A stretch of DNA of 18,491 nucleotides from an uncultured Coriobacteriaceae bacterium (GCA_902783925.1 CACZSV010000042.1:1-18491); one strand, 5' to 3'. Positions 1 to 7,704 are shown, numbered from the stretch's first letter. The notes: generated from the sequence alone by a model not told the origin. Program-made: numbers and translations.

Positions 1-2025
1 AACAAGAACGCGGTTGACGAGATTCCGACGAGCGAGTTCGTGAGCGCTGTCAAGGCAGACCGTGTGACGGAGGTCGTCTATCACGCAGCATCGGCGAATC
101 TCGAGGGCAAGTATTACCGCGATGATGCAGCGCGTGAGGCGGGCACGACGACGGATTTCAAGTCGACGTATACCGGCGACGATTCCCTGCAAGAGCTCAT
201 GGCCGCTCATCCAGATGTGAAATATACGGAAGATGTGACTACATCGACATGGATTACGACGCTGCTCACCACGTTCTTGCCGCTCATCCTGATTTTCGGA
301 CTCATGTTCTTCTTCTTCTCGCAAATGAACGGCGTCAACAACAAGCAGATGCAGTTTGGCAAGACAAAGGCCAAGAAAGTATCCGAAGACACGCCAAAGG
401 TCATGTTCTCCGATGTCGCGGGTATCGATGAGGCGGTCGAGGAGCTGCAGGAAATCAAGGACTTTCTCTCGAATCCGGCCAAGTACCAGGCGATGGGCGC
501 AAAGATTCCGCGCGGCGTTCTGCTTGTCGGGCCTCCGGGCACCGGCAAGACGCTGCTTGCGCGTGCGGTTGCCGGCGAGGCGGGCGTGCCCTTCCTTTCC
601 ATCTCAGGCTCCGACTTTGTCGAGATGTTCGTGGGCGTGGGCGCATCGCGCGTACGCGACCTGTTTGCGCAGGCAAAAGAGAATGCTCCTGCTATCATCT
701 TCATCGACGAGATCGACGCCGTTGGTCGTCAGCGTGGCGCTGGCTTGGGCGGCGGCCACGACGAACGCGAGCAGACGCTCAACCAGTTGCTCGTCGAGAT
801 GGATGGATTCGAGGCGAACGATTCCGTCATCATGATTGCGGCGACGAACCGTGCGGACATTCTCGATCCAGCGTTGCTGCGTCCAGGCCGTTTTGACAGG
901 CAAATCGTCGTCGACCGGCCAGATTTGAAGGGCCGCGAGCAAATCCTTAGGGTCCACTGCGAGGGCAAGCCGATGGCAGATGACGTCGATCTTGCAAGCC
1001 TCGCTTCGCTTACCAGCGGGTTTACTGGTGCAGACCTGGCAAATTTGCTCAATGAATCTGCGCTGCTTGCTGCCCGTCGCAACAAAACCATCATCACGAA
1101 CGATGAGATTATCGAGTCGATGGAGCGCGTCATCGCCGGTCCGGAGCGCAAGGGCCGCATTATGACCGACAAGGAAAAGCGCACCATCGCATACCACGAG
1201 TCCGGTCACGCGCTCGTCGGACATATCCTCGAGCATGCAGACCCGATTCACAAGATTTCGATTATCGCCCGTGGCCAGGCCCTCGGCTACACGCTTTCCA
1301 TTCCCAGCGAGGACCGCTTCTTGCAGTCCAAGCTCGAGATGAAAGACAACCTCGCCATGTTTTTGGGCGGCCGCACGGCCGAAGAGATTGTGAACGATGG
1401 CGATGTGACGACGGGCGCCTCGAACGACCTCGAGCGTGCCACGAAGACCGCCAAAGCCATGGTGACGCGCTATGGCATGAGCGATGTGCTTGGGCATCAG
1501 GTGTATGGCGAGCAGGAGCAAAATGTGTTCCTAGGCCGCGATTTTGCCTCGACGCCGGATTATTCTGACGAGACGGCACGCGTAATCGACCAGGAAGTCG
1601 CACGCATCATGACAGAAGCGCACGATACGGCCTATCGCATCTTGACCGAGCATCGCGAGCAGCTCGATCTGATGGCAAGCGTGCTTCTCGAGCGCGAGAC
1701 GGTCGAGGGCAAGGCAGTCGATGCTCTGCTCAACAACAAGTGGGAGGAATACCTCGCTTGGGAGCGTGAGCATCCCAAGGAGGCCCAAGAGGACAAGAAG
1801 AAACTTGAAGAAGCTGCTCACAAGCAGCTTTCCGGCGAACAGCAGCCCGAGTCTGAAGAGCAAGCTTCTGGCGAGCAGGCCGAGGTTTCTGCGCAGCAGG
1901 TTCCACAGACTGCAGAATCCGCCGAAGCAGGTGACGCGCATGGGGAAGCTCAGATAGCTTCGCATGCACATGAGCAGAATGCGCCGGCAGAAGGCGAACA
2001 GGCGTTGCCGAAAGAGGAAGGGTAA
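1..2025 (+). CDS. ftsH: ATP-dependent zinc metalloprotease FtsH (5' end outside window)
   Basis: Membrane-anchored AAA+ protease that extracts and degrades misassembled membrane proteins and short-lived cytosolic regulators. The reading frame is open from base 1, so the start and first membrane helix lie upstream. Counting from base 1, residues 1-80 are the extracytoplasmic domain. A hydrophobic helix follows at about 81-107 (ITTLLTTFLPLILIFGLMFF). Walker A GPPGTGKT is near 177-184, Walker B is IIFIDEID, and the second region of homology contains RPGRFDRQ. The zinc site HESGH is at 399-403, with a later SNDLERAT segment that supplies the third ligand in this family. The last 80 or so residues (about 597-674) are an acidic Glu/Gln/Ala-rich tail, longer than in E. 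coli FtsH. The gene stands just ahead of folE, the usual actinobacterial order. Identity is very secure. Confidence 0.97.
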   Translation, partial: NKNAVDEIPTSEFVSAVKADRVTEVVYHAASANLEGKYYRDDAAREAGTTTDFKSTYTGDDSLQELMAAHPDVKYTEDVTTSTWITTLLTTFLPLILIFGLMFFFFSQMNGVNNKQMQFGKTKAKKVSEDTPKVMFSDVAGIDEAVEELQEIKDFLSNPAKYQAMGAKIPRGVLLVGPPGTGKTLLARAVAGEAGVPFLSISGSDFVEMFVGVGASRVRDLFAQAKENAPAIIFIDEIDAVGRQRGAGLGGGHDEREQTLNQLLVEMDGFEANDSVIMIAATNRADILDPALLRPGRFDRQIVVDRPDLKGREQILRVHCEGKPMADDVDLASLASLTSGFTGADLANLLNESALLAARRNKTIITNDEIIESMERVIAGPERKGRIMTDKEKRTIAYHESGHALVGHILEHADPIHKISIIARGQALGYTLSIPSEDRFLQSKLEMKDNLAMFLGGRTAEEIVNDGDVTTGASNDLERATKTAKAMVTRYGMSDVLGHQVYGEQEQNVFLGRDFASTPDYSDETARVIDQEVARIMTEAHDTAYRILTEHREQLDLMASVLLERETVEGKAVDALLNNKWEEYLAWEREHPKEAQEDKKKLEEAAHKQLSGEQQPESEEQASGEQAEVSAQQVPQTAESAEAGDAHGEAQIASHAHEQNAPAEGEQALPKEEG

Positions 2026-2090
2026 GCTGCATCCATACACGGTTTTATCGTGGCTGCATGGGGTGCGGTTCAGAGACTTGAGGAGTGCGC

Positions 2091-2657
2091 ATGGATCAGG
2101 CAAAGATTGAACAGGGTGTTCGTCTCATCTTGGAAGGTGTTGGAGAAGACCCCGATAGGGAAGGACTGCTGGAAACTCCTGCGCGTGTTGCGCGCATGTA
2201 CCAGGAGATACTCTCTGGGCTTGGACAAGACCCGGCGTATCTATTCGAGAAGAAATTCAACGAGGGCCATCAGGAGATGGTTATCGTGCATGATATTCCC
2301 GTGTATTCCCTTTGCGAGCATCATCTGGTGCCGTTCTATGGGGTGGCGCACGTCGCCTATCTTCCTAACCCAGCAGGGTATATCTGCGGCATCTCCAAGC
2401 TCGCGCGTTTGGTCGAGTTGTTTGCGCACCGCCCGCAAGTGCAGGAGCGGCTCACCTCCCAGGTCGCCGATACGCTGGTACATGAGCTTGAGCCAGAAGG
2501 AGTACTGGTCGTCATGGAATGCGAGCACCTGTGTATGAGCATGCGCGGCGTGAAGAAGCCTGGCTCCAAGACCACCACCTCTGCGGTGCGGGGCATGTTC
2601 CGTTCTTCGGCAGAGACGCGAGCCGAGGCGCTCGGCCTCATTTTGCAGGGACGCTAG
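2091..2657 (+). CDS. folE: GTP cyclohydrolase I (FolE)
   Basis: Converts GTP to 7,8-dihydroneopterin triphosphate, the first step of folate synthesis. The 188-aa protein matches the usual length. Zinc ligands are visible as C75 and H78 in CEHHLVPF and C148 in EHLCMSMRG, the equivalents of E. coli C110, H113 and C181. The GISKLARLVELFAHRPQVQE and GSKTTTSAVRG blocks are also family hallmarks. A GTG two codons upstream (2085) is in frame, but AGGAG at 2081-2085 lies 5 bases before the ATG at 2091 and overlaps that GTG, so the ATG is preferred. The stop is followed after 3 bases by the folP-folK start, so the two genes are probably co-transcribed and translationally coupled. Confidence 0.96.
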   Translation: MDQAKIEQGVRLILEGVGEDPDREGLLETPARVARMYQEILSGLGQDPAYLFEKKFNEGHQEMVIVHDIPVYSLCEHHLVPFYGVAHVAYLPNPAGYICGISKLARLVELFAHRPQVQERLTSQVADTLVHELEPEGVLVVMECEHLCMSMRGVKKPGSKTTTSAVRGMFRSSAETRAEALGLILQGR

Positions 2658-2660
2658 CGC

Positions 2661-3950
2661 ATGGCAGCGGCAAGCACCTGGCATTGCGAGACATTCGAAT
2701 TTGACCTTTCGAGCCCTTTTATCATGGGGATACTCAATGTGACGCCCGATTCGTTTAGCGATGGCGGCACACATGCAGATGTGGAATCGGCGCTCGCCCA
2801 TGCGCATGCCATGCTCAACGCTGGTGCGGACATCATAGATGTCGGCGGGGAGTCGACACGCCCCGGCTCTGACGAGGTATCCGAGGCAGAGGAGATCTCA
2901 CGCGTGCTTCCGGTTGTGCGGGAGCTGGCACGAGCCGGCGTTGCGGTGAGCGTAGACACGCGCCATGCATCTGTAGCGGAAGAGTGCGTCGATGCCGGCG
3001 CTTGCATCATCAACGACATCACGGGTTTTCGCTCGCGCCGCATGCGTGAACTTGCGGCGCGAAGCGATGTTGGGCTCGTTGTCATGCATATGCGCGGGCA
3101 GCCAAAGACCATGCAAGACGATCCGTATTACGAAGACGCGTACGGCGAAGTCGAAGGCGAGCTCTTGCGTCTGGCTCGACGGCTCGAGGCGGAGGGCGTC
3201 GAGCCCGAGCGTATCTGCCTCGACGCTGGTGTAGGCTTTGGCAAACTCACGAGTCATAATCAGGCGCTTGTCCAATCCACAAACGCGCTTGTGAGGCATG
3301 GGTATCCCGTTATGGGTGCGGTGAGCCGCAAGAGCTTCATCGGAGCTATGACGGGAATCCAAGAACCGGCCATGCGCGATACAGCATCCGCGCTGTGCGC
3401 CGCCTATATGGTTGGGCAGGGCGCGCGCATTGTTCGCGTGCACAATGTCGAGCTCACACGCCATATGCTGCAGAAATCACGACGTGCCATCATCGGGCTT
3501 GGTTCGAATATGGGAAATGCGAGCGGCCATATCGATACAGCGATTGCCGCCCTGCGTCGTAATGAAAATATATGGGTTGGGGCGGTCTCGTCATATGTGG
3601 AAAGCGCTCCTGCGTACCTGGAAGATCAGGCGACGTTCGTCAATGCCATCGTGGTGCTCCAGACGACGCTTTCTGCGCAAGAGCTGCTCGATGAACTGCA
3701 CGTAATCGAAAATAGCGAAGGGCGCGTGCGCACCATTGCAAATGGCCCCCGTACGCTCGACCTCGACATAGTGGATTACGAAGGCGTCGTGAGCGATGAT
3801 CCCGTGCTCAGCCTGCCGCATCCGCTCGCGCTTGAGCGCGACTTTGTCGTGACGCCGCTGCTCGAGCTCATGCCCGATTGCGTCTTTGCGGATGGCACGC
3901 GCGTCACGCGCGATGCCGTGAGCGTGGGCCACGTCAACGGCCTTGCGTAG
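2661..3950 (+). CDS. folP-folK: Bifunctional dihydropteroate synthase / HPPK (FolP-FolK fusion)
   Basis: A 429-aa fusion for two folate steps. Residues 1 to about 273 are dihydropteroate synthase, which joins p-aminobenzoate to hydroxymethyl-dihydropterin diphosphate: MGILNVTPDSFSDGG (22-36), DVGGESTRPG, SVDTRHASVAEE, INDITG and the SRKSFIG substrate-site motif. From about residue 275 a 6-hydroxymethyl-7,8-dihydropterin pyrophosphokinase begins with AIIGLGSNMGN, followed by ESAPAYLEDQ, GPRTLDLDI and LPHPLALERDFV. HPPK makes the substrate of DHPS but is encoded second. Many actinobacteria have folP-folB-folK here; no dihydroneopterin aldolase (FolB) segment is present in the fusion or nearby. 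No strong Shine-Dalgarno stands in the 3-base gap, consistent with coupling to folE. Confidence 0.95.
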   Translation: MAAASTWHCETFEFDLSSPFIMGILNVTPDSFSDGGTHADVESALAHAHAMLNAGADIIDVGGESTRPGSDEVSEAEEISRVLPVVRELARAGVAVSVDTRHASVAEECVDAGACIINDITGFRSRRMRELAARSDVGLVVMHMRGQPKTMQDDPYYEDAYGEVEGELLRLARRLEAEGVEPERICLDAGVGFGKLTSHNQALVQSTNALVRHGYPVMGAVSRKSFIGAMTGIQEPAMRDTASALCAAYMVGQGARIVRVHNVELTRHMLQKSRRAIIGLGSNMGNASGHIDTAIAALRRNENIWVGAVSSYVESAPAYLEDQATFVNAIVVLQTTLSAQELLDELHVIENSEGRVRTIANGPRTLDLDIVDYEGVVSDDPVLSLPHPLALERDFVVTPLLELMPDCVFADGTRVTRDAVSVGHVNGLA

Positions 3951-3977
3951 CGACGAACCTGGAGTGGTCGGAATTCC

Positions 3978-4074
3978 CCTACGTGCACGTAGGCGCTTTT
4001 CTGGCACTCGCCCGTGCACGTAGGGATTTTTCTGCCAATAACCCGTGCATATAGGGGCTTTTTGCCAGCCCTCC
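3978..4074. repeat. Three tandem 31-bp repeats opening with a 16-bp palindrome
   Basis: Three head-to-tail units of exactly 31 bp lie at 3982-4012, 4013-4043 and 4044-4074. Each begins CGTGCACGTAGG (CGTGCATATAGG in the third) and continues into a T-run and CTGGCA, CTGCCA or TGCCAG. The first unit is preceded by CCTA, completing the perfect palindrome CCTACGTGCACGTAGG at 3978-3993. The array lies between convergent genes, after the folP-folK stop and beyond the rRNA methyltransferase stop. Palindrome plus T-run could act as a weak terminator, but no unit forms a classical GC hairpin with a loop. It is more likely a dispersed intergenic repeat family or a protein-binding array. The repeat structure is certain; its function is unknown. 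Confidence 0.85.
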
Positions 4075-4126
4075 CTTGTCGCTGCTGCTTTACGTGTGCG
4101 CGAGACAGGCGCTCTGCCAGCGTGAT

Positions 4127-4147
4127 CAGGCGCCTATTCGGCGCCTG
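4127..4147. terminator. Hairpin overlapping the rRNA methyltransferase stop codon
   Basis: CAGGCGCC (4127-4134) pairs perfectly with GGCGCCTG (4140-4147) across a 5-base loop. The hairpin spans the minus-strand TAG stop (4134-4136) and the last codons. Neither side has a T-run, so it is not a classical intrinsic terminator. It may protect the 3' end or help end convergent transcription. Assignment as a terminator is tentative. Confidence 0.35.
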
Positions 4148-5288
4148 CTCTCGTTAGCACGGCTATAGATTCCACATGCTTGGTGTGGGGGAACATGTCG
4201 ACGCCGATAAGTCGGGAGACGCGGTACGCGCCCTTGAGCATCTCGGTATCGCGGACCTGTGTCTTGGGGTTGCAGCTGATATAGACGATGCGCTCGGGTG
4301 CGGCAGCAAGCAGGCTTTGCACGAACTGCCCTGTGGCGCCGCTGCGCGGCGGGTCCATGAACACGACGTCGAAGCCGCCTGGGCTTTGCGCGAGATAATC
4401 CCCTGCATCTCCCTGTACGAACTCGGCATGCTTGATGCGGTTCAAGCGTGCGTTTTCCTGCGCGATAACAGCCGCAGACGCAACGCTTTCAACACCTGTA
4501 AGCTTCACTTTTGCCCGCTTTGCGGCGACGATGCCGATGGTGCCGATTCCGCAGTACGCATCGAGCACGTTCATTCCCGCTTGCAGCTGCGCCATCTTTA
4601 CCGCTTGCTCGTAGAGCACTTCCATCTGCGAAGGATTTGTCTGATAGAAGGCGTCTGCGGGAATACGGAACGTGCATCCGCAGGCAGTGTCCTCGAGCCA
4701 TCCTTGACCGTAGGCGGTCATGTTAAGCGGGCCGATCACGGCGTTCGTTTGCCGCGTATTCACGTTGAAGATGACGGTTTCTATCTTGGGATGCCTGTTT
4801 CTGAGTGCTTGGACAAAGGCCTTTTTGCGAGGGAATTCCTTACGATTGACCACGAGCGTCACCATCATCTTACCGCTCGAGGCGCTCACGCGCACAATCG
4901 CATGGCGCAAAAGCCCTCTGCCCGTGTTCTCGTTGTAAGCCGGGATGTGAAAGCCCTGGGCGAGCTCGGCGATGCTCTTGAGTACGGGACGTCCAGCTTT
5001 GTGCTCGACCAGGCATGCGGAAGTATCGACGATTTCATGCGTTCCCCGCGCGTACATGCCGCAAATGGGCTTCCCGTTTTTGCCTGGGGCAAACGGGCTC
5101 AAGATCTTCGCTCGGTAATGAGCCGGCTCATCCATGCCGATGATGCGCTCGCACTCAATGCCAAGCTGCTCGAAAAGGCTGTTGAGCATGTCGCTTTTAC
5201 GCTCGAGCTGAATGGGGTAGGGAACGGCCAGCCATTCGCATCCTCCGCACTGGCGTGCAAAGGGGCACGTGTATGTTTTATAACCCAC
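4134..5288 (-). CDS. 23S rRNA (uracil-5-)-methyltransferase, RumA/RlmCD family
   Basis: SAM-dependent enzyme predicted to make 5-methyluridine in 23S rRNA; the exact target base cannot be told from sequence. The 384-aa protein has an iron-sulfur cluster set C8, C14, C17 (CPFARQCGGC) and C92 (SACLVEH). It also has the FYQTNPSQ motif (214-221), the SAM loop VLDAYCGIGTIG (241-252), DPPRSG (312-317), catalytic C339 in YISCNP, and HVESIAVL near the end. There is no N-terminal TRAM domain: the protein starts at the Fe-S cysteines, as E. coli RlmC does, whereas RlmD carries TRAM. The start is GTG at 5288, with a GGGGG run about 5 bases upstream. It lies 13 bases after the yceD stop, so it is probably the last gene of that operon. 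Confidence 0.9.
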   Translation of the reverse strand: MGYKTYTCPFARQCGGCEWLAVPYPIQLERKSDMLNSLFEQLGIECERIIGMDEPAHYRAKILSPFAPGKNGKPICGMYARGTHEIVDTSACLVEHKAGRPVLKSIAELAQGFHIPAYNENTGRGLLRHAIVRVSASSGKMMVTLVVNRKEFPRKKAFVQALRNRHPKIETVIFNVNTRQTNAVIGPLNMTAYGQGWLEDTACGCTFRIPADAFYQTNPSQMEVLYEQAVKMAQLQAGMNVLDAYCGIGTIGIVAAKRAKVKLTGVESVASAAVIAQENARLNRIKHAEFVQGDAGDYLAQSPGGFDVVFMDPPRSGATGQFVQSLLAAAPERIVYISCNPKTQVRDTEMLKGAYRVSRLIGVDMFPHTKHVESIAVLTRAGAE

Positions 5289-5301
5289 GAACGCCCCCGA
5301 G

Positions 5302-5841
5302 CTACTCGTTGTCGAACTTCAGATTTTTGAGCACTGCAAACGGATTATCGGAGTCGTCCTCGTCTGCAAGGTCGCACTCGCAGGGGCCCTCGTTGAGATC
5401 TGCTCCGCACTTGGGGCAAAGCCCCGCGCAGTCGTCCTTGCATAAGATCACATAAGGTGTCGCATATACAAGCGCTGCATGAATCGCAGGGGCGATGTCG
5501 AAGTTGCCGTCTGCGTCCACGCACTCGAATTCGTCTCGTTCGTATCCTTCGAGCTCTTCTGCAGGCTGTAGGAGAAAATACCCCTCGACCTGTCCCTCGA
5601 TATCTATGTTCGTGGGTTTGAGGCAGCGCGTGCATTCGGTTGTTGCCGTGCAGCTCGCCGTGCCGCTCAACACGATGCCTTCGCCGGTATTGGTAAGCTC
5701 TACACGGTATGCAATGCCGTTGGGCGTATCGAGGCGCATGGCACCAACGGCAAAATACCCCCAGGCCAAGGTCCCCTCGAGGACCTTGGTGGAGGCAGGT
5801 TCGGACAGCTGCGGGTAGGCAGCGACAATGAACTCATCCAT
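5302..5841 (-). CDS. yceD: YceD/DUF177 family protein, 23S rRNA accumulation protein
   Basis: DUF177 proteins are needed for normal 23S rRNA accumulation in E. coli and plants, and are usually encoded immediately before rpmF. This 179-aa copy shows the family pattern: TECTRCL near residue 70, acidic D/E blocks in the middle, then CKDDCAGLCPKCGADLNEG with further CEC cysteines, and a DNPFAVLKNL tail. The cysteine pairs look like a metal-binding site. The ATG at 5841 follows GAAAGG with about 7 bases of spacing. Here the gene points away from rpmF and is about 2 kb from it, with two other genes between. It sits between the SepIVA-like gene (50 bases upstream) and the rRNA methyltransferase gene (13 bases downstream). 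Confidence 0.92.
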   Translation of the reverse strand: MDEFIVAAYPQLSEPASTKVLEGTLAWGYFAVGAMRLDTPNGIAYRVELTNTGEGIVLSGTASCTATTECTRCLKPTNIDIEGQVEGYFLLQPAEELEGYERDEFECVDADGNFDIAPAIHAALVYATPYVILCKDDCAGLCPKCGADLNEGPCECDLADEDDSDNPFAVLKNLKFDNE

Positions 5842-5891
5842 TGCTCGACCTTTCTCTAAAGCGCCGAGCCGTCAAGCAATGAACAGATCAC

Positions 5892-6356
5892 TTAGTCGGT
5901 CATCCCGCTGTTCAGACGCTGGCGGCAGCGCGTGACATTCTTGAGCAAATTGTCGAGGTTGGTCTCCACGTTTGCAAAAATCTGGTCGGCGTAGTCTTCT
6001 GCGCCCACGCGCATTTCGCGCTCGCGAGCCATGGCGTCGTCAAGAACTTCTTGAGCACGCTGCTCTGCAAGACGAACGACTTCTTGCTCGCCGGCAAGAT
6101 GCTCTGCCTGACGCTCGGCATCCTCGAGGATGCGGTTCGCGTCGATTTCTGCTGCTTCAATCATTCCCTGGCGGTCACGCACGATGATGCGCGCCTGACG
6201 CAACTCTTCGGGGAAGATGTCGCGAATCTCGTCGAGAATCTCGAAAATCGGACCAATTTCAACCTGACGCTTCTGGCTGTTGCCCAGGACAGGTTTCGAC
6301 TGCTCGATACGCTCAGCAAGTTCGTCGAGCAATTCCTCGATTCCTGCATCGTCCAT
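5892..6356 (-). CDS. SepIVA/DivIVA-like coiled-coil protein
   Basis: A 154-aa charged, almost wholly helical protein without signal peptide or membrane segment. It has long stretches of Glu, Arg, Ala and Gln with few helix breakers, for example AEIDANRILEDAERQAEHLA and VVRLAEQRAQEVLDDAMARE, typical of DivIVA-type coiled coils. In mycobacteria a DivIVA-domain septation protein (SepIVA, Rv2927c) is encoded next to DUF177, rnc, smc and ftsY, and this gene has the same DUF177 neighbour. A role in division or septal envelope growth is inferred from this context and the coiled coil. It is shorter than mycobacterial SepIVA. The start follows AAAGGAG with 7 bases spacing, a strong ribosome binding site, so this is likely the first gene of the minus-strand operon. 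Confidence 0.75.
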   Translation of the reverse strand: MDDAGIEELLDELAERIEQSKPVLGNSQKRQVEIGPIFEILDEIRDIFPEELRQARIIVRDRQGMIEAAEIDANRILEDAERQAEHLAGEQEVVRLAEQRAQEVLDDAMAREREMRVGAEDYADQIFANVETNLDNLLKNVTRCRQRLNSGMTD

Positions 6357-6572
6357 ACTGGGACTCCTTTACCTATCAGCTTCTACATTTTGGGCTGCAT
6401 TCCTGATTTGGTACCAGATATGCTATTTACGCATAGTAGCACAACAAAATGCGAATTATCTTGCTCAAATGTATTCAGATACGAAACGGTGAGAAAGTGA
6501 TGCAAAAATAGCGATAAATTACGTCTTTAGAGCTAATTATGACTAAGATATATGGGAATTATTATTTTTGAT
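6357..6572. other. AT-rich intergenic spacer without a gene
   Basis: A 216-base stretch between two minus-strand genes, clearly richer in A and T than its surroundings, especially 6480-6570. I see no open frame with a start and ribosome binding site, no tRNA-like fold and no GC-rich terminator after the NimA-like gene. It probably carries the promoter of the SepIVA-like operon. Confidence 0.6.
6433..6441 (-). promoter_or_regulatory. Possible extended -10 promoter for SepIVA-like-yceD-methyltransferase operon
   Basis: On the minus strand TGC-TACTAT forms an extended -10 element about 75 bases upstream of the SepIVA-like start. No good -35 box lies 16-18 bases upstream. The surrounding spacer is AT-rich and holds other weak candidates, so this exact site is a guess. 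Confidence 0.3.
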
Positions 6573-7055
6573 TCATGAGCGAAGGAGCTCGATAGCCTGT
6601 TTTCCGCTCATGTGCTCTATTTCTATCTCGATCATATGCAGCCTTTCGAAGCCTTTGGAGATCTCTGCTTCGAGCGCTTCGTCATGTCCTGGATTATAGT
6701 GATCTCCCAGTAAGCGCAGCGCTTGCATCTTCTCGTTTTTGTCTTCGAGAATGCGCGCCCTGCCAAACGCGATGGCGCTGCGAAAGTAGGTGGTGTACTC
6801 GTCTGCGACAACGTCGTCTGTATCGACAACGGTGAACGAAACCTTGTCACAGGCTCGGACCGCATCGATCTTGTGGCCTTCCAAGGCGCTGTGAATGTAT
6901 ATCGCTTTGTTCGCGTACACATAGCTGACTGGCACGCCGTAAGGATAGCCGTCATCGCCTATGAGCGAGAGAACACCGTGCGTTGCATGTTCGAATACTG
7001 CTTCGGTTTGCTCGTCGCTGAGCTTTTGGCGCTTGCGCCTCATCTCTCGAAACAT
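6573..7055 (-). CDS. Pyridoxamine 5'-phosphate oxidase-like flavin-binding protein, NimA type
   Basis: A 160-aa split-barrel protein of the pyridoxamine-phosphate-oxidase superfamily, close to the NimA nitroimidazole-reductase group. The sequence MFREMRRKRQKLSDEQTE opens as these proteins do. HATHGVLSLIGDDGYPYGVP, then YIHSALEGHKIDAV and VSFTVVD, match the FMN-binding core. Members bind FMN or related cofactors; substrates are mostly unknown, and true drug resistance cannot be inferred. An in-frame ATG 6 codons upstream (7073) exists, but AAAGGG 8 bases before the ATG at 7055 supports the shorter form. It is divergent from the plus-strand hypothetical gene and is not part of the yceD operon by spacing (216 bases). 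Confidence 0.85.
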   Translation of the reverse strand: MFREMRRKRQKLSDEQTEAVFEHATHGVLSLIGDDGYPYGVPVSYVYANKAIYIHSALEGHKIDAVRACDKVSFTVVDTDDVVADEYTTYFRSAIAFGRARILEDKNEKMQALRLLGDHYNPGHDEALEAEISKGFERLHMIEIEIEHMSGKQAIELLRS

Positions 7056-7103
7056 GACGGCCGCCCTTTCCATGCCGACTTATCGGGCGGGCTGAAGAAC
7101 GCC

Positions 7104-7132
7104 CCCTACGCTTTTTCAATCTACGTTATCAT
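7104..7132 (+). promoter_or_regulatory. Possible promoter for the hypothetical gene at 7171
   Basis: TATCAT at 7127-7132 resembles a -10 box in the AT-rich gap between two divergent genes. The TACGCT region 17 bases upstream is a poor -35. It would place transcription start near 7139, some 30 bases before the ATG. Confidence 0.3.
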
Positions 7133-7170
7133 AGTTAGGTGATTATCGTGTTTTGCTTGAAGGAAGTACT

Positions 7171-7704
7171 ATGGAAGTTGCTCCGCTGGCCTGCATTCCA
7201 CTATTTGATGGCACGGAGACAGTGCTCGTATCCAATGCCAATGGTCCTGCTGGCCGCTATATCGCCCAACGCGCTCAAGGCGATACGCGTGCAGATCGTT
7301 TGAATATCGTCGCATTCATAGACGAATCAGATCTCAATGTCTATGCGGTGCAAAACGCAGATGAGGCGAAGCTCGATGATGCAGGCCACGATGCGCCAGC
7401 TGTCGAGAAGGCGTACCCGCTTGTTCGCTTCATCGGTGAGACATCTGATGCGACTGGCCAGGTCACCATTCGTCAGCCTGCGGGAAATTATCGGCGCTAT
7501 AGCCGCTGGGATAAGGTGACTCACACGCTGCCCAATCATCCAGATGCGATTGTTCGAACGCTTCCGCAGTGCGGGTGCGGGGGGTATCTGGGCACTCCCA
7601 TGTTCTTCGATTCCTTTGCAGAGATGATGGCGTATTTCTATACGGTGTTCTTCTATATGCAAGGCGATGACACAAGCTGCCTGATAGATATCAGCGAGCC
7701 ATGA
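7171..7704 (+). CDS. Hypothetical protein with CGCGG motif
   Basis: A 177-aa acidic protein I do not recognise. It begins MEVAPLACIPLFDGTETVLV, has no signal peptide or clear membrane helix, and ends in a more conserved-looking block: NYRRYSRWDKVTHTLPNHPD, then LPQCGCGGYLGTPMFFDSFA, an aromatic run (MMAYFYTVFFYM) and a final TSC. The CGCGG cysteines could bind metal or be redox active; this is speculation. GAAGGAAG at 7159-7166 sits 4 bases before the ATG at 7171, which is preferred over the in-frame TTG at 7153. It is a single gene, with its own likely promoter, placed between a NimA-like gene (divergent) and rpmF (130 bases downstream). No obvious terminator follows it. Confidence 0.75.
   Translation: MEVAPLACIPLFDGTETVLVSNANGPAGRYIAQRAQGDTRADRLNIVAFIDESDLNVYAVQNADEAKLDDAGHDAPAVEKAYPLVRFIGETSDATGQVTIRQPAGNYRRYSRWDKVTHTLPNHPDAIVRTLPQCGCGGYLGTPMFFDSFAEMMAYFYTVFFYMQGDDTSCLIDISEP

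Noticed and set aside
2026..2090. Regulatory RNA or tetrahydrofolate riboswitch ahead of folE
   Set aside because: Only a weak 4-bp stem around CACG/CGTG is visible and no riboswitch core was recognised.
3978..4074. CRISPR array
   Set aside because: The 31-bp units are directly abutting, with no unique spacers and no cas genes.
4176..5330. 384-codon plus-strand open frame opposite the rRNA methyltransferase
   Set aside because: The minus-strand frame has clear catalytic and Fe-S motifs; the plus-strand frame has none.
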